Positions 38,076 to 38,199 of a stretch of 38,199 nucleotides of DNA are shown piece after piece. Each line of letters begins with the position of its first letter. Position 1 is the first letter of the stretch. The position numbers and the translations under genes were made by a program. Source of the DNA: Alphaproteobacteria bacterium. Its GTDB lineage: Bacteria > Pseudomonadota > Alphaproteobacteria > Sphingomonadales > Emcibacteraceae. The notes under the pieces are model-generated. The model did no database searches and was not told the origin of the DNA. It saw only the letters and a list, made by a program, of their open reading frames with translations. The stretch lies in NCBI GenBank assembly GCA_020446675.1, contig JAGREE010000072.1, positions 1 to 38,199 on the forward strand, read 5' to 3'.

Positions 38076-38104
38076 TTGACCCGTGCCGCCGGAAACGTTA
38101 GAAA
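38076..38104 (+). promoter_or_regulatory. Probable tRNA-Glu promoter
   Basis: TTGACC (38076-38081) and TAGAAA (38099-38104) are separated by 17 bases; the -35 has one mismatch and the -10 two mismatches to consensus. The predicted start would be about a dozen bases before the tRNA, in the 101-base gap after recJ, in which no other structure is clear. Confidence 0.5.
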
Positions 38105-38124
38105 CCACCCACACCGACTTTGAC

Positions 38125-38199
38125 GGCCCCTTCGTCTAGCGGTTAGGACGCGGCCCTTTCACGGCTGAAACACGGGTTCGAGTCCCGTAGGGGTCACCA
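38125..38199 (+). tRNA. tRNA-Glu(UUC)
   Basis: The acceptor stem GGCCCCT (38125-38131) pairs with AGGGGTC (38189-38195), with one G-U pair, and CCA is encoded at 38197-38199. The D-arm contains AGCGGTTAGGA. The anticodon stem CGGCC/GGCTG encloses the loop CTTTCAC, giving anticodon TTC at 38158-38160. The T-arm ACGGGTTCGAGTCCCGT is standard. The gene ends on the last base of the window and looks complete. Such tRNA 3' ends are common integration sites, but nothing beyond it can be seen. Confidence 0.97.

Noticed and set aside
38125..38199. tRNA-Glu as the edge of an integrated element
   Set aside because: No integrase or repeated tRNA 3' end occurs elsewhere in the window, and the sequence stops at the tRNA end, so nothing supports integration here.

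Overview
The window reads as chromosome of a moderately AT-rich alphaproteobacterium. The evidence is gene order: argS, a SPOR protein, nagZ, an M50 peptidase, scpA, scpB, tatABC, serS, pcm and a LysM/LytM lipoprotein form one run, and an AlaC-type aminotransferase, hom, glpX and recJ form another. Both orders are familiar from alphaproteobacteria. Two sodium-coupled amino acid symporters fit a marine or brackish lineage, but the order or genus cannot be fixed by reading alone. No rRNA, CRISPR array, insertion sequence or prophage gene was seen, and no stretch over about 140 bases lacks a gene or RNA.

Layout. 1-5.5 kb (+): kynureninase, then two tandem secreted TPR proteins rich in conserved histidines, separated by a perfect 16-bp inverted repeat, then a YhhQ/VUT-family transporter. 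5.5-8.7 kb (-): a D-threonine-aldolase-type PLP enzyme, a membrane acyltransferase and OxyR. 8.8-11.5 kb (+): dps and katG, divergent from oxyR, ending in a clear terminator; this is a compact peroxide-defence locus. 11.6-12.7 kb (-): erpA and xthA. 12.8-24.3 kb (+): dgt and argS overlap and lead into the long housekeeping run covering peptidoglycan turnover, chromosome condensation, Tat export, seryl-tRNA synthesis, isoaspartyl repair and a probable amidase activator. surE, often found between serS and pcm, is absent.

24.4-28.0 kb (+) is the least conventional part: two tandem paralogues of about 577 residues shaped like asparagine synthetase B. They lack the N-terminal catalytic cysteine and keep an altered ATP-binding loop (SSGxDSR). 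No precursor peptide, protease or capsule genes flank them. They look like ATP-dependent amide-forming enzymes of unknown substrate and are the best candidate for something undescribed.

28.1-38.2 kb (+): a threonine/serine dehydratase, a gamma-class carbonic anhydrase, AGCS and NSS sodium symporters, a hairpin terminator, then aminotransferase, homoserine dehydrogenase, class II fructose bisphosphatase, RecJ and, at the very end, tRNA-Glu(UUC) with its own promoter-like sequence. Amino acid uptake, threonine/homoserine metabolism and transamination cluster here.
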